Shown: positions 20,749-29,699 of the stretch, piece after piece | Layout: each line of letters starts with the position of its first letter | Position numbering within the stretch: position 1 is the stretch's first letter | Assembly: GCF_016612995.1 (NCBI RefSeq) | Contig: NZ_JAEOAH010000018.1 | Coordinates: 1-64,000, forward strand | Direction: 5' to 3' | Origin: Viridibacillus soli | Lineage (GTDB): Bacteria > Bacillota > Bacilli > Bacillales_A > Planococcaceae | DNA length: 64,000 nucleotides | The notes under the pieces: generated by a model | Told to the model about the DNA's origin: nothing | The model's input: only the letters and a program-made list of their open reading frames with translations | The model's database searches: none | Made by a program: the position numbers and the translations under genes

Positions 20749-21773
20749 TGACATTAGAAATTCTAGGAATTTCCGTATTATGGCTGTTTTTATTAGGCTA
20801 TTTAATCATCGGTTCGATTGACTTTGGAGCAGGATTTTTTAATGCGTATGGTGTGTTAACAGGTCGTGAACATATTTTAACGAATATTATTCAACGTTAT
20901 TTATCACCAGTATGGGAAGTAACAAATGTATTTTTAGTATTCTTCTTCGTGGGAACTATTGGATTCTTCCCGAAAACAGCTTTTTATTACGGAACGACAT
21001 TACTTGTGCCAGCAAGTATTGCGATTATCCTACTTGCCATTCGTGGTAGTTATTACGCGTTTGAATCGTATGGTTCACGTGGACATAAAGGTTATTCGTT
21101 TATGTACGGGATGGCAGGGTTGTTAATTCCAGCGTCATTATCAGTGGTATTAACGATTTCTGAAGGTGGTTTTGTCTCGATGGTAAATGATAATCCAGTG
21201 CTGGATTATCGGGCATTGTTCACAAGTCCATTAACTTGGAGTATCGTCGTTTTGGCAATAGCGGCTGTTCTATATATATCAGCGGTATTTTTAACTTGGT
21301 ATGCAGATAAAGCCGGAGATCGAACAGCTACAAAGCTTCTAAGAAAATACGCGCTTATTTGGGCAGGTCCATTAGCAATCGCTGTTATTGGTATTATGTT
21401 TGAGTTAAGTAAACATAATGTGGAGCATTTTGATCGTATGGTCGATATAGCCTGGCTGTTCGGTCTGTCAGCAATCATGTTTGTCATTACAGTTTGGTTT
21501 GTTTGGAAGCAACAGCATTATAACTGGGCGTTAGGATTACTAATTGGACAATTTACATTAGCCTTCTTTGCCTATGGTATTTCACACTATCCATATTTAC
21601 TTTACCCACATTTGACTATATATGATGGCTTTACAAATCCAACGATGGCAATCGCTCTAGTAGTTGCCTTTGTTCTAGGACTTTGCTTATTAATCCCATC
21701 AATATATTTGCTCTTGAAATTATTCTTATTCAACAAAGACTATGTTCGCGGTAAAGGCGACCATCATGCATAA
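20748..21773 (+). CDS. cydB: Cytochrome bd ubiquinol oxidase subunit II
   Basis: CydB is the structural partner of CydA and shares its fold. The 341-aa product starts with LGISVLWLFLLGYLIIGSI and DFGAG, the typical CydB opening, and has about nine membrane helices. It is translationally coupled to cydA and followed after 15 nt by cydS. Confidence 0.96.
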   Translation: MTLEILGISVLWLFLLGYLIIGSIDFGAGFFNAYGVLTGREHILTNIIQRYLSPVWEVTNVFLVFFFVGTIGFFPKTAFYYGTTLLVPASIAIILLAIRGSYYAFESYGSRGHKGYSFMYGMAGLLIPASLSVVLTISEGGFVSMVNDNPVLDYRALFTSPLTWSIVVLAIAAVLYISAVFLTWYADKAGDRTATKLLRKYALIWAGPLAIAVIGIMFELSKHNVEHFDRMVDIAWLFGLSAIMFVITVWFVWKQQHYNWALGLLIGQFTLAFFAYGISHYPYLLYPHLTIYDGFTNPTMAIALVVAFVLGLCLLIPSIYLLLKLFLFNKDYVRGKGDHHA

Positions 21774-21788
21774 AGGAGGATTTTCAGA

Positions 21789-21896
21789 ATGGTTAATTTT
21801 CTAATTTTCTATGCACCATTTATCGTTTTGGCAGTATCCATTGCAGTAGCCTTCTTTGTAGCATTAAAAGATGGGCCTGTTACGAAAAATGAATAA
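21789..21896 (+). CDS. cydS: Cytochrome bd small subunit CydS
   Basis: A 35-aa single-helix peptide (MVNFLIFYAPFIVLAVS...) with an acidic/basic tail, preceded by AAGGAGG. Its length, the FYAP motif and its position after cydB match the CydS subunit found in the Geobacillus thermodenitrificans bd oxidase structure. It is too short for most gene finders. Confidence 0.85.
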   Translation: MVNFLIFYAPFIVLAVSIAVAFFVALKDGPVTKNE

Positions 21897-21907
21897 ATAC
21901 CTTTTTC

Positions 21908-21942
21908 AATCCAAGTGTCGATTCGGGCACCTGGATTTTTTT
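21908..21942 (+). terminator. Terminator after cydS
   Basis: AATCCAAGTG pairs with CACCTGGATT around a short loop, followed by a run of T. Confidence 0.85.
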
Positions 21943-21994
21943 CTTCTTAGTGGTCATGGTACAATAGAAGAACTGAAATGGAGGAAGTACGAAA

Positions 21995-23365
21995 ATGACA
22001 GCAACAGCACCAGTAAAGAAGAATGACCGCTTGACGGTTTATATAGAAGACCTAACGCATGACGGAGCAGGGGTTGCGAAAATCGATGGCTACCCACTTT
22101 TCATCCAAGGTGGCTTGCCTGATGAAACAGCTGAAGTGCATGTATTAAAAACATTAAAAAACTATGGCTTCGCAAAAATAATGAACATTACAGAACCCTC
22201 ACCTGACCGCGTTGCAGCACCATGCCCCGTATTTGCACAATGCGGCGGTTGCCAACTTCAACATCTATCTTACGAAGGCCAATTAAAATGGAAAGAAAAA
22301 ATGGTTCGTAATGTCATGACACGTATCGGCAAGATTGATGCCCCGGTATTACCTGTCAAAGGAATGGACAACCCTTGGCATTACCGCAATAAAGCCCAAA
22401 TCCCATTTGGCTTAAACGGTGAAGCACCTATTGCAGGCTTCTACAAAACAAAATCACATGATATCGTTGATACAGATCGTTGCCTAATCCAAACAGCAGA
22501 AGCAGACGCCATTTTAGAAGGCTTAAAACCACGTCTCTGGAAGTTAGGTATCAAACCATATAACGAGCAAACAGGACAAGGTATGCTACGTCACGTCGTT
22601 GTACGCAAAGGCCGCGCAACAAACGAAGTAATGGTAGTTCTTGTTACGAAAAAACGTAAATTCCCACAAGCAGAAGCAGCAGTGGAACTCATCAAACAGC
22701 TCGTACCAAACGCTACATCTATTATGCAAAACATTAATGGCGAAAAAACTAACGTCATCTTTGGCAATGAAACACTAAAACTTTGGGGCAATGACACAAT
22801 TGAAGATACAATCGGCGACGTACGCTTTGAAATTTCAGCGCGCTCATTCTATCAAGTGAACCCAGAGCAAACAGAAGTGCTGTACAAACAAGCACTGGAT
22901 TACGCAGACCTAAAAGGGAATGAAACAGTTATCGATGCTTACTGTGGTATTGGCTCAATTTCATTATTCCTAGCACAAAAAGCGAAATCCGTTATGGGTG
23001 TGGAAATCGTACCACAAGCAATTGAAGATGCGAAACGTAATGCTGAATTGAACGGCTTCACAAATACGTATTTCGAAGCAGGTCCAGCAGAAGAAGTCAT
23101 CCCACGCTGGTATAAAGAAGGTAAAACAGCAGATGTTTTAGTCGTCGATCCACCACGCAAAGGCTGCGACGAAGCATTGTTAAATACAATTTTAGAGCAA
23201 CGTCCAAAACGTGTTGTGTATGTATCTTGTAACCCAGCTACTTTGGCAAGGGATTTAAGAATTTTAGAAGATGGTGGCTATAAAACACAGGAAGTACAGC
23301 CTGTTGATATGTTCCCGCATACAGCTCATTGTGAAGCAGTAGCGTGGTTGGAATTAGGAGAATAA
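21995..23365 (+). CDS. rlmCD: 23S rRNA (uracil-5) methyltransferase
   Basis: RlmCD (YefA, RumA family) methylates U747 and U1939 of 23S rRNA with SAM. The 456-aa product has an N-terminal TRAM domain (about 10-65), the iron-sulfur cysteines [14 protein letters not shown] (near 70), the SAM site [14 protein letters not shown] (near 315), DPPRKGC (near 385) and the catalytic [13 protein letters not shown] (near 408). GGAGG precedes ATG 21995. Its last 58 nt recur downstream (see 25534), which marks the 3' end as a probable integration site. Confidence 0.97.
   Translation: MTATAPVKKNDRLTVYIEDLTHDGAGVAKIDGYPLFIQGGLPDETAEVHVLKTLKNYGFAKIMNITEPSPDRVAAPCPVFAQCGGCQLQHLSYEGQLKWKEKMVRNVMTRIGKIDAPVLPVKGMDNPWHYRNKAQIPFGLNGEAPIAGFYKTKSHDIVDTDRCLIQTAEADAILEGLKPRLWKLGIKPYNEQTGQGMLRHVVVRKGRATNEVMVVLVTKKRKFPQAEAAVELIKQLVPNATSIMQNINGEKTNVIFGNETLKLWGNDTIEDTIGDVRFEISARSFYQVNPEQTEVLYKQALDYADLKGNETVIDAYCGIGSISLFLAQKAKSVMGVEIVPQAIEDAKRNAELNGFTNTYFEAGPAEEVIPRWYKEGKTADVLVVDPPRKGCDEALLNTILEQRPKRVVYVSCNPATLARDLRILEDGGYKTQEVQPVDMFPHTAHCEAVAWLELGE
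23308..23365 (+). other. att-like core at the 3' end of rlmCD
   Basis: This stretch encodes the final residues [18 protein letters not shown] and is repeated at 25534-25591 with 49 of 58 positions equal. Weaker echoes are near 25902 and 27228. The 3' end of the rum/rlmD-type methyltransferase gene is a known integration site for conjugative elements in streptococci, so this may be an attL-type site. Confidence 0.55.
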
Positions 23366-23370
23366 AGGGC

Positions 23371-23403
23371 CCGAGAATCTTTCAAAGATTCTCGGATTTT
23401 CCT
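23371..23403 (+). terminator. Terminator after rlmCD
   Basis: CCGAGAATCTTT pairs with AAAGATTCTCGG with a C loop, followed by ATTTTCCTTT. Confidence 0.88.
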
Positions 23404-23511
23404 TTATAGCAATACATTTTTTAGTTTGTAATGCTAAGTATGGGTTATTAAAAGGTCCATAAAATAATGAAATGACAATGCATATAGGCAAAAATATTAG
23501 GAGGTTTATAA

Positions 23512-24018
23512 ATGGATAACAATGATATTTTAATTAGAACAAGATACGCTCTAGATATAAAAAATAGAGATATGGTAGAGATATTTAAACTTGGTGGTAT
23601 GGAGGTAACGAGAGAAGAAATACCAAAGATACTTACAAAATCAAAAGATGAGTTAGATGACGAAGTTGATGTAGAAGAAAACAACGATCAGATAAAATGT
23701 GATTATAAAATGTTAGAGTCTTTTTTAAATGGCTTCATTACTTTTAAAAGAGGAAAACAAGATCCAAAACCAGGACAACCAAAAGCTCCTGAACCGACTA
23801 AGGACCATGTGAATAATATGCTTCTTAAGAAATTGAAAGTAGCACTACAATTAACAACGGAAGATATGTTGGATATCCTTGATGATGGTGGTATTGCTGT
23901 TTCAAAAGGCGAATTAGGCGCTATATTTAGAAAACCAGGGCATAGAAATTATAAAGATTGTGGAGATAATTTCGCACGTAAATTCTTAAAAGGCTTGGCT
24001 GTAAGGTATAGAGCTTAA
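23512..24018 (+). CDS. yehS: YehS-family protein (DUF1456)
   Basis: The 168-aa product has the two tandem DUF1456 repeats: NNDILIRTRYALDI with MVEIFKLGGMEV (3-35), and LLKKLKVALQLTTEDMLDIL with GAIFRKPGHRNY (103-155). The ending KFLKGLAVRYR is typical. The function is unknown, though the repeats look like a helical nucleic-acid-binding fold. AGGAGG precedes ATG 23512. A second, broken copy of the last 49 codons plus terminator lies at 25228. Confidence 0.88.
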   Translation: MDNNDILIRTRYALDIKNRDMVEIFKLGGMEVTREEIPKILTKSKDELDDEVDVEENNDQIKCDYKMLESFLNGFITFKRGKQDPKPGQPKAPEPTKDHVNNMLLKKLKVALQLTTEDMLDILDDGGIAVSKGELGAIFRKPGHRNYKDCGDNFARKFLKGLAVRYRA

Positions 24019-24042
24019 GGGAATAGTATACTTAATTTTTAA

Positions 24043-24076
24043 AAAAAGCCTCTTTCTTTGGAAAGGGCTTTTTGTT
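24043..24076 (+). terminator. Terminator after yehS
   Basis: AAAAAGCC (24043-24050) pairs with GGCTTTTT (24066-24073), with an inner CTTTC/GAAAG stem. The same hairpin is copied near 25400. Confidence 0.88.
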
Positions 24077-24192
24077 TTAATCGAATCGGTGACTGGCACA
24101 AAATACTTAAGGGAAGAGAAAGAGTACTTTTAAAATTTTATATAGTATAATAGACCTGCATCTTTAGAAGTGAAAGAAAGAGAGGAATTATT

Positions 24193-25182
24193 GTGAAAAG
24201 GATAATAGCATCACTTATGAGTATTATTGTCGTGCTTACTGTTTTATTTGCGGTGCCAGCTAAATCTGATGCAGCAACGTATAAAGCATTTGTATCGAAA
24301 GAATGGCTGATTTCTAATCAAAAGGAATTTAAAAAGGGATTTCCTAAAAAGCTTTCCAATGGATTAACAATGTCGGCTGAGAAGTATGATCCGTATTGGG
24401 GTGATTTTAGGGTACCCGCTGTCAAAAAAGGAAGTAAGATAATCTGGTCTGCTTCAAATATTATTGATTCAGAGGGTGTGATTATGCAATATACTTACGC
24501 AAAAAATGGCGATGTTTTTATCAACTTTTCTGCCAGAACAAAATCTTCGTATTTTGGTGAAATAGTCGGTATTAACAAAAAAGGTAAGGTTATTTTTAAA
24601 AAGGTATTTAAAGACGATAAATATGCAGGAATTGAGTTTATATCGAGCAATCATGTCCAATTAACTTGTTATGGAAAAAAAGGTAATCATAAATTTTATA
24701 AGCTAACGCAAGATGGAAAGATGACTAAAACTTCTTATATTGATAAGGAATTTGCTACTTTAGCGAAACAGGGGGAATTGAGAGCTGCTCCAGGTAATGT
24801 AGGAATGACTTATAGAGCTATAAAAAAGAAAAATGAAGGCACATATGGCCTATCTGAATCTTTCCTTTGGCATACGACAACAAAAGAGAGCTATGGTTTC
24901 CTTTTTGGATATGGGAAAGTATATGAAAAAATTTATTCAAAACAAAAGGTTGTTGTGATCACTAAAGGATTATCTATAAATCAATCAGAAAAAGAAACAG
25001 CTAAACAATTGAAGAGATATTTTGGAAAACCAGTAGCGAAAAGAGCTTATAAAGCTGGTAAATATTATGTAGCCTATGAAACTTATAAAGGCGATGTACA
25101 TTTTTATCTCGGCACAAAGAAAGGTATTAATATGCTACGGTTTACGCCTAGTGAGGATTGGAAACTCTATCATATAAAATAA
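24193..25182 (+). CDS. Secreted protein of unknown function, 329 aa
   Basis: GTG 24193 follows AGAGGA. Residues 1-27 form a signal peptide (cleavage probably after KSDA or SDAA). The mature part is Lys/Tyr-rich with repeated short beta-strand pairs (for example VFINFSARTKSSYFGE and YGFLFGYGKVYE), suggesting a beta-rich extracellular domain. No family recognised. A -10 TATAAT is at 24146-24151. It lies between the intact and broken yehS copies and so inside the segment bounded by the rlmCD repeats, consistent with imported cargo. Confidence 0.7.
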   Translation: MKRIIASLMSIIVVLTVLFAVPAKSDAATYKAFVSKEWLISNQKEFKKGFPKKLSNGLTMSAEKYDPYWGDFRVPAVKKGSKIIWSASNIIDSEGVIMQYTYAKNGDVFINFSARTKSSYFGEIVGINKKGKVIFKKVFKDDKYAGIEFISSNHVQLTCYGKKGNHKFYKLTQDGKMTKTSYIDKEFATLAKQGELRAAPGNVGMTYRAIKKKNEGTYGLSESFLWHTTTKESYGFLFGYGKVYEKIYSKQKVVVITKGLSINQSEKETAKQLKRYFGKPVAKRAYKAGKYYVAYETYKGDVHFYLGTKKGINMLRFTPSEDWKLYHIK

Positions 25183-25227
25183 GCAATAATTGAATATGTA
25201 AATATAACAGTGCCTTTCAACGACACT

Positions 25228-25373
25228 AATTCCTATGATGATAGGGGATAGCTGTATCAAAAGGCGAATTGGGCGCTAATTTAAGAAAACTAGGGCATAG
25301 AAATTATAAAGATTGAAGAGATAATTTTGCACGAAAATTTTTAAAAGGCTTGGCAGTAAGATATAGAGCGTAA
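25228..25373 (+). pseudogene. 3' fragment of a second yehS copy
   Basis: The segment matches the last 49 codons of the yehS gene at 23512 closely, through the stop and into the terminator. The Cys codon of YKDCGD is TGA here, and no start is present, so it is dead. Confidence 0.85.
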
Positions 25374-25397
25374 GGGAATAGCATATTCAATTTATTA

Positions 25398-25431
25398 TAA
25401 AAAGTCTCTTTCTTTGGAAAGGGCTTTTTGT
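25398..25431 (+). terminator. Duplicated terminator of the yehS fragment
   Basis: Copy of the hairpin at 24043, with the same CTCTTTCTTTGGAAAGGG core and T run. Confidence 0.8.
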
Positions 25432-25533
25432 ATTTTATTGATTATACTTTAACAATAAAATCACGAATATTAAGGGTGATTTTTAAAAAATTTATGATTA
25501 ATTATGTTTAGTTAAATTTCTTTCATTTGTGGG

Positions 25534-25591
25534 TATGTTCCCACATACGACACATTGTGAAGCTGTGGCGTGGTTGGAGTTAAAAGAATAA
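25534..25591 (+). pseudogene. Detached 3' end of rlmCD
   Basis: It encodes [18 protein letters not shown] and a stop, aligned without gaps to the last 58 nt of rlmCD (49/58 equal). Nothing upstream of it resembles the rest of the gene. It reads as an attR-like scar or the remnant of a displaced allele end. Confidence 0.8.
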
Positions 25592-26092
25592 CCCTAACTT
25601 TAACTGTACTTTCCAACAAAGCTTTTGTTAGGATGTGTCTTAGGTATATCTAATTTAATATTCGTTGAAGTATAAAAAAGCAGACGGTTTAGAAGTGCGA
25701 TAATGCACCTCTAATCAGCCGTCTGCTTTTATTTCTAAAATTCCAGAATAAATCAAGCTAATAATTCAATAATTGGGCCATTTGAAAAGAGTGAAAGTGC
25801 CAACTATAGCTTCTTCCAAAATGAAAATCTAGTGAAGAGAAAACTGTGCGAAGATAAATTAAAAAAGCTAGGTTATACTATAATAATGACTTAATTACTT
25901 GAACCCACCGACATCCCTTCAGTTGCCACATACATTCCGCACACTGTTAGGGGCGGGTTGGTTTGGGTATTTATAATAAACTAATAATAAATAGATTAAA
26001 CATGGCTTAAGTGCTAAAGAAGTAGGAGCATTTTTGCTGTTTAATTTTGGGATGAGAGTTTGACAGTGTATCCATAATGAGAGGATTTGAAT
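25592..26092. other. Intergenic remnant region before dus
   Basis: Contains the terminator at 25675. An open stretch without a start codon (about 25737-25893, ending YTIIMT) looks like a C-terminal gene remnant of unknown type. A degenerate rlmCD-end echo is near 25902-25950 (gccacatacattccgcacac). Confidence 0.5.
25675..25732 (+). terminator. Strong terminator
   Basis: AAAAAGCAGACGG (25675-25687) pairs with CCGTCTGCTTTT (25719-25730), and inner TAGAAGTGC/GCACCTCTA extends the stem. It has no intact gene directly upstream. Confidence 0.88.
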
Positions 26093-27061
26093 TTGAATAT
26101 GACAGATAATTTTTGGCGTGATTTACCACGACCATTTTTTGTACTTGCACCAATGGAAGATGTGACAGATGTTGTTTTTCGTCACGTAGTAAGTGAAGCC
26201 GGTCGACCGGATGTATTTTTCACAGAGTTTACAAACTCGGATAGCTATTGTCATCCAGAGGGCATGAAAAGTGTGCTTGGCCGTTTGATTTTTACAGAAG
26301 ATGAACAGCCAATGGTGGCACATATTTGGGGGGATAATCCCGAATATTTCCGTCAAATGAGTATTGGTATGGCAGAGCTGGGATTTAAAGGCGTCGATAT
26401 TAATATGGGCTGCCCTGTACCGAATGTGGCATCGAGAGGGAAAGGTAGTGGCCTTATTCTGCGTCCAGACGTTGCGGCAGAACTTATTCAAGCAGCAAAA
26501 GCGGGCGGACTGCCTGTCAGCGTGAAAACACGACTTGGCTATAACGATGTAAATGAGTGGGAGGAGTGGCTAACGCATATTTTAAAACAGGATATTGCGA
26601 ACCTTTCTATTCATTTACGTACAAGAAAGGAAATGAGCCAAGTAGATGCGCATTGGGAGCTAATTCCGGAAATCAAAAAATTACGTGACCGTATCGCACC
26701 AAATACGCTACTAACAATCAATGGAGACATTCCTGACCGTCAAACTGGGCTGCAGCTTGCTGAACAATATGGTATTGATGGCGTTATGATCGGGCGAGGT
26801 ATTTTTAAAAATCCTTTTGCTTTTGAAAAAGAGCCAAAAGAGCATAGCAGTAAAGAGTACCTTGATCTTTTAAGACTGCAGCTTGATCTTCAAGATCAAT
26901 ATGCGGAAGCACAACCACGTTCAATCACAGGGCTTCATCGCTTTTTCAAAATTTATGTCAAAGGATTCCGTGGAGCTGGTGAATTAAGAAATCAATTGAT
27001 GAACACGAAATCAACAGATGAAGTGCGTGCATTGCTTGATAACTTTGGAAAAGAATGTTGA
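26093..27061 (+). CDS. dus: tRNA-dihydrouridine synthase
   Basis: This flavoenzyme reduces specific uridines of tRNA to dihydrouridine with NADPH. The Dus signature is clear: APMEDVTD at the N-terminus, [18 protein letters not shown] (near 103) with the GCP cysteine, TRLGYND (near 146), and the FMN-phosphate loop [11 protein letters not shown] (near 242). The start is uncertain: TTG 26087, TTG 26093 and ATG 26099 are all in frame; TTG 26093 lies 8 nt after GAGG and fits best. Which of the Dus subfamilies and which tRNA position it serves cannot be told here. Confidence 0.9.
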   Translation: MNMTDNFWRDLPRPFFVLAPMEDVTDVVFRHVVSEAGRPDVFFTEFTNSDSYCHPEGMKSVLGRLIFTEDEQPMVAHIWGDNPEYFRQMSIGMAELGFKGVDINMGCPVPNVASRGKGSGLILRPDVAAELIQAAKAGGLPVSVKTRLGYNDVNEWEEWLTHILKQDIANLSIHLRTRKEMSQVDAHWELIPEIKKLRDRIAPNTLLTINGDIPDRQTGLQLAEQYGIDGVMIGRGIFKNPFAFEKEPKEHSSKEYLDLLRLQLDLQDQYAEAQPRSITGLHRFFKIYVKGFRGAGELRNQLMNTKSTDEVRALLDNFGKEC

Positions 27062-27227
27062 TGGAACGGGGACAGTGAAATGATGTAACTCTTAAAAAGT
27101 TAGAGAAAAAATGAATCACATCAACTCATGTGTACTTATTTTATTCAGTTTCAAGTTCCTTTGCGGCCGGGAACTTTTGTTTTGATAAAGTCTGTTTTCT
27201 GAAAAAAAAGGTCTTAAGAATGTAATA

Positions 27228-27298
27228 AACCCACCAGCACCCTTGTGTAGCCACATACACTCCACACATTGTGAAGCAGTATAACGGTAGAAGTTACT
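27228..27298 (+). repeat. Degenerate echo of the rlmCD 3' end
   Basis: The stretch ccacatacactccacacatt with gtgaagcagta follows the rlmCD end (cgcatacagctcattgtgaagcagta) and resembles 25902-25950, which shares the lead-in aacccacc. The reading frame is lost. Confidence 0.5.
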
Positions 27299-27309
27299 AA
27301 AATTATTCA

Positions 27310-27346
27310 AGAACGAATTCCAATCGGAGGAATTCGTTCTTTTTTT
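27310..27346 (+). terminator. Terminator downstream of dus
   Basis: AGAACGAATTCC (27310-27321) and GGAATTCGTTCT (27329-27340) form a perfect 12-bp stem followed by seven T. Confidence 0.92.
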
Positions 27347-27375
27347 AGGCTGAATGTATTTAATTATTGATTTCA

Positions 27376-27407
27376 AACAAAAAAGGTAGAGCACAAAACT
27401 CTACCTT
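27376..27407 (-). terminator. Terminator of the SASP gene
   Basis: AAGGTAGAG (27383-27391) pairs with CTCTACCTT (27399-27407); on the minus strand a TTTTTTG run follows. Confidence 0.85.
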
Positions 27408-27421
27408 CTTACTTTGTATTT

Positions 27422-27631
27422 TTATTGGCCAGAATTGCCTTTAGCTTGGTTTTCAGCCATTTGAACCAGTCTTTTAGTGATTTCTCCACCAACTGAACCG
27501 TTTGCGCGAGAAGAAGCTTCTCCTCCAAGTTGTACACCAAACTCTTGTGCAATTTCATATTTCATTTGATTAACCGCTTGTTGAACACCTGGTACTTCAA
27601 GTTTATTTGAACTTTGGTTATTTGAAGCCAT
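27422..27631 (-). CDS. Alpha/beta-type small acid-soluble spore protein
   Basis: The 69-aa product is a DNA-coating protein of the dormant spore, protecting DNA from UV and heat and degraded by the Gpr protease in germination. The family core is complete: [10 protein letters not shown] with the Gpr cleavage region (near 28), and the second helix [15 protein letters not shown]. An upstream in-frame ATG exists at 27640, but GGAGGTGAAAGTT directly precedes ATG 27631. Expression is expected in the forespore (sigma-G), though I did not identify the promoter. Confidence 0.97.
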   Translation of the reverse strand: MASNNQSSNKLEVPGVQQAVNQMKYEIAQEFGVQLGGEASSRANGSVGGEITKRLVQMAENQAKGNSGQ

Positions 27632-28139
27632 AACTTTCACCTCCTTGTGTTATTAGAATGGTCAAGGATTTGTTTTTAATACATTTGGTGAAGAGGTGAA
27701 AAGTTTATCCTACATACTGTTTTAGGCTGCTATAGCAACAAAAACGCCTCTTTGAATCCTCTTCAAAAAACAATAAAGTATTTTTGAAATGAAAATATAG
27801 CAATTTAAAAAGTTTATTCTGTAAAACGAATGGAGAAGTAATGATGCAGGCAGAACAAGTGTAGGAAAGTTTAGTAGTAGAAAGTGGACTTTCATATTTA
27901 TCTATATTCTGAATGTATGGCTGATTTCCTTTATCTAGCACAAACCTTTTTATAAAACCAAAGGGCAATCAAAGCGTAGCTTTACAGAGTCTAGTCCTTT
28001 TTGTTTGATATCTTCAAAAGAGAAGTAGTTAAATTGTACTTTTCACTTCGTATGATAAAATGGTATAAAGAAGTATCTAAAATGGATCTTTTATTACTTT
28101 CTCTAAATATATGAATTAGAATGGTGGAGTGAATAAACG
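27632..28139. other. Intergenic region with a degraded small ORF
   Basis: About 27788-27890 resembles 29312-29413 on the other side of the chemoreceptor gene. In this copy the ORF (ATG 27846, MQAEQV) stops at a TAG where the other copy has Trp. A possible promoter with TATAAAG lies near 28063. Nothing else is visible. Confidence 0.5.
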
Positions 28140-29093
28140 ATGTTAAGTGCATTTAAATCTAGAAAAGAAGATATAGAAAAATTTAATCAAAAAATTGACG
28201 AATTAAATTCTAAGCTAGATGCAAAGGATAACGCATTTCAAATTTTCTTAAATGAATTACATAAAGAATTAGTATCTACAATTGAACAACATGATTTAGT
28301 AAATGACCAACATATGATTTTAGGTAAAATGGTTGGAGAAATATTAGAGGAGTTTAATAATGTAGAAGAAAGCACGATTAAATCAAACGATATAGCGGAT
28401 AACGCATTAGTTAAAGGTACTTCTTTAATTACTTCATCTGACAAAATGGTTACTTTATCCGAAAAGAGTAAAGAGGCAGTTGATGGAGTAGAAAAATTAA
28501 TCGATAACTTAGGCGAGCAGTCTAGAAAAACTTCTTCTAGCATGGATCAACTCAGTGAGCGCTCTAAACAAATCGCGGAAATTGTCAACGTAATTAGTGA
28601 TATTTCCAATCAAACGAATTTATTAGCTTTAAATGCTTCGATTGAGGCAGCAAGAGCAGGAGAACATGGCAAAGGATTCTCTGTTGTAGCAGATGAAGTG
28701 CGAAAGCTAGCTGAGAGTACGAAGGCTAGTACTGCAGATATAGCAAATCTTACTAATAAAATACAAGAACAAATTTTGGAAGCAGTCGAAGATAACCAAA
28801 CGAATATGCATCTAGTCAATGAAGGCATAAAAACGAGTTCCGAAACATCCGAACAAATTAATTTATTACTAAAAATCATTACAAATGTTCAAGGTGAAGT
28901 TAATGAATTACTAAACAATATAAAAAATCAAAAAACCTCTAATGAAGAAGTAATTAATAATTTCAAAACGACAACATCCCTATTTGATGAAACGAATAAA
29001 GTATTAATAAATCATATAGACGAATCAGAAATCGTTACGGTCAAACTATTACAAGCAGTAGAAAAAGTTAAAAGCTTTCCAATCAATAAATAA
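28140..29093 (+). CDS. Soluble methyl-accepting chemotaxis-type signalling protein
   Basis: The 317-aa product has no membrane segment. Residues 1-60 are a charged coiled-coil-like region, and the rest is a short MCP signalling domain whose hairpin tip is [18 protein letters not shown] (near 159), followed by [18 protein letters not shown]. The tip would bind CheA and CheW. No recognised sensor domain is present, so the input may come from the N-terminal region or a partner. Small related ORF sequences flank the gene on both sides (27846 and 29371). A terminator follows. Confidence 0.85.
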   Translation: MLSAFKSRKEDIEKFNQKIDELNSKLDAKDNAFQIFLNELHKELVSTIEQHDLVNDQHMILGKMVGEILEEFNNVEESTIKSNDIADNALVKGTSLITSSDKMVTLSEKSKEAVDGVEKLIDNLGEQSRKTSSSMDQLSERSKQIAEIVNVISDISNQTNLLALNASIEAARAGEHGKGFSVVADEVRKLAESTKASTADIANLTNKIQEQILEAVEDNQTNMHLVNEGIKTSSETSEQINLLLKIITNVQGEVNELLNNIKNQKTSNEEVINNFKTTTSLFDETNKVLINHIDESEIVTVKLLQAVEKVKSFPINK

Positions 29094-29097
29094 ATCT

Positions 29098-29148
29098 AAA
29101 TACCGGGCTCTCAGATAAACTCATTTTATCGGAAGCCTGGTATTTTCA
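29098..29148 (+). terminator. Terminator after the cytosolic MCP
   Basis: AAATACCGGGCT (29098-29109) pairs with AGCCTGGTATTT (29134-29145), one G-U pair, with an inner GATAAA/TTTATC stem. Confidence 0.85.
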
Positions 29149-29184
29149 TGCGAACGAACGTCTGATTGGCACCAACATTAGGGG

Positions 29185-29247
29185 GAATTGATTAAATGAA
29201 AGCGTGAGCAGATTAAATAAGCGTCTGAATAGGTTAAATTGAATGAT
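29185..29247 (+). repeat. Three 21-nt GAATxGRTTAAAT units
   Basis: Units begin at 29185, 29206 and 29227. They carry the TTAAAT core of the arrays at 48.1 and 50.0 kb and lie about 40 nt after a terminator, as those do. Confidence 0.75.
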
Positions 29248-29370
29248 TCCAAAAACAACAAAAAAAAATTCAAGAAAGCTTTTTATCAAAGGAATTTTGA
29301 ATAGTATTGTTGAATTAAAAATATAGCGATTACAAAAAGTTCATACAGTAAAAAGAAAGGAGGAGTAAGA

Positions 29371-29487
29371 ATGAAGGCAAAACAAGTGTGGGAAAGTATA
29401 GTAGCAAAAAGTGTAGAAAGGCCAATTGAGTTACAGACTAAAACAGGTTTCAATTTAAAATTCTACCTGTTTACTATTTATGAATGA
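29371..29487 (+). CDS. 38-aa ORF, perhaps a truncated gene
   Basis: ATG 29371 follows a strong AAAGGAGGAG. The product MKAKQVWESIVAKSVERPIE... ends in TIYE. A +1 shift near the stop gives FMNEVYAEVNQ, so the gene may be a frameshifted remnant. A related copy with a premature stop is at 27846. No family recognised. Confidence 0.4.
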   Translation: MKAKQVWESIVAKSVERPIELQTKTGFNLKFYLFTIYE

Positions 29488-29640
29488 GGTTTATGCGGAA
29501 GTGAATCAGTAGCTATAAAGACAGAAACGTACACTGGGGGAGCTGTGTTAATCATGATGACCATCTTACTTACTGAATTAAAGCCGTCATTTCTTAAAAA
29601 ACATATTTTAATTTAACAGCGCCAATAATCGAACGGATGA

Positions 29641-29669
29641 CTGACGCCAAAAATTAAATTTGGTATAAT
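29641..29669 (+). promoter_or_regulatory. Probable sigma-A promoter of the S1-domain gene
   Basis: CTGACG (29641-29646) and TATAAT (29664-29669) with a 17-nt spacer, 30 nt before the TTG start. Confidence 0.65.
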
Positions 29670-29699
29670 AGAGCATAGTCTTTATTAGGAGGAAATAGA

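Noticed and set aside
27705-27968. 87-codon minus-strand ORF near the SASP gene
   Set aside because: No ribosome binding site and A+T-rich composition; it covers the degraded plus-strand small ORF.
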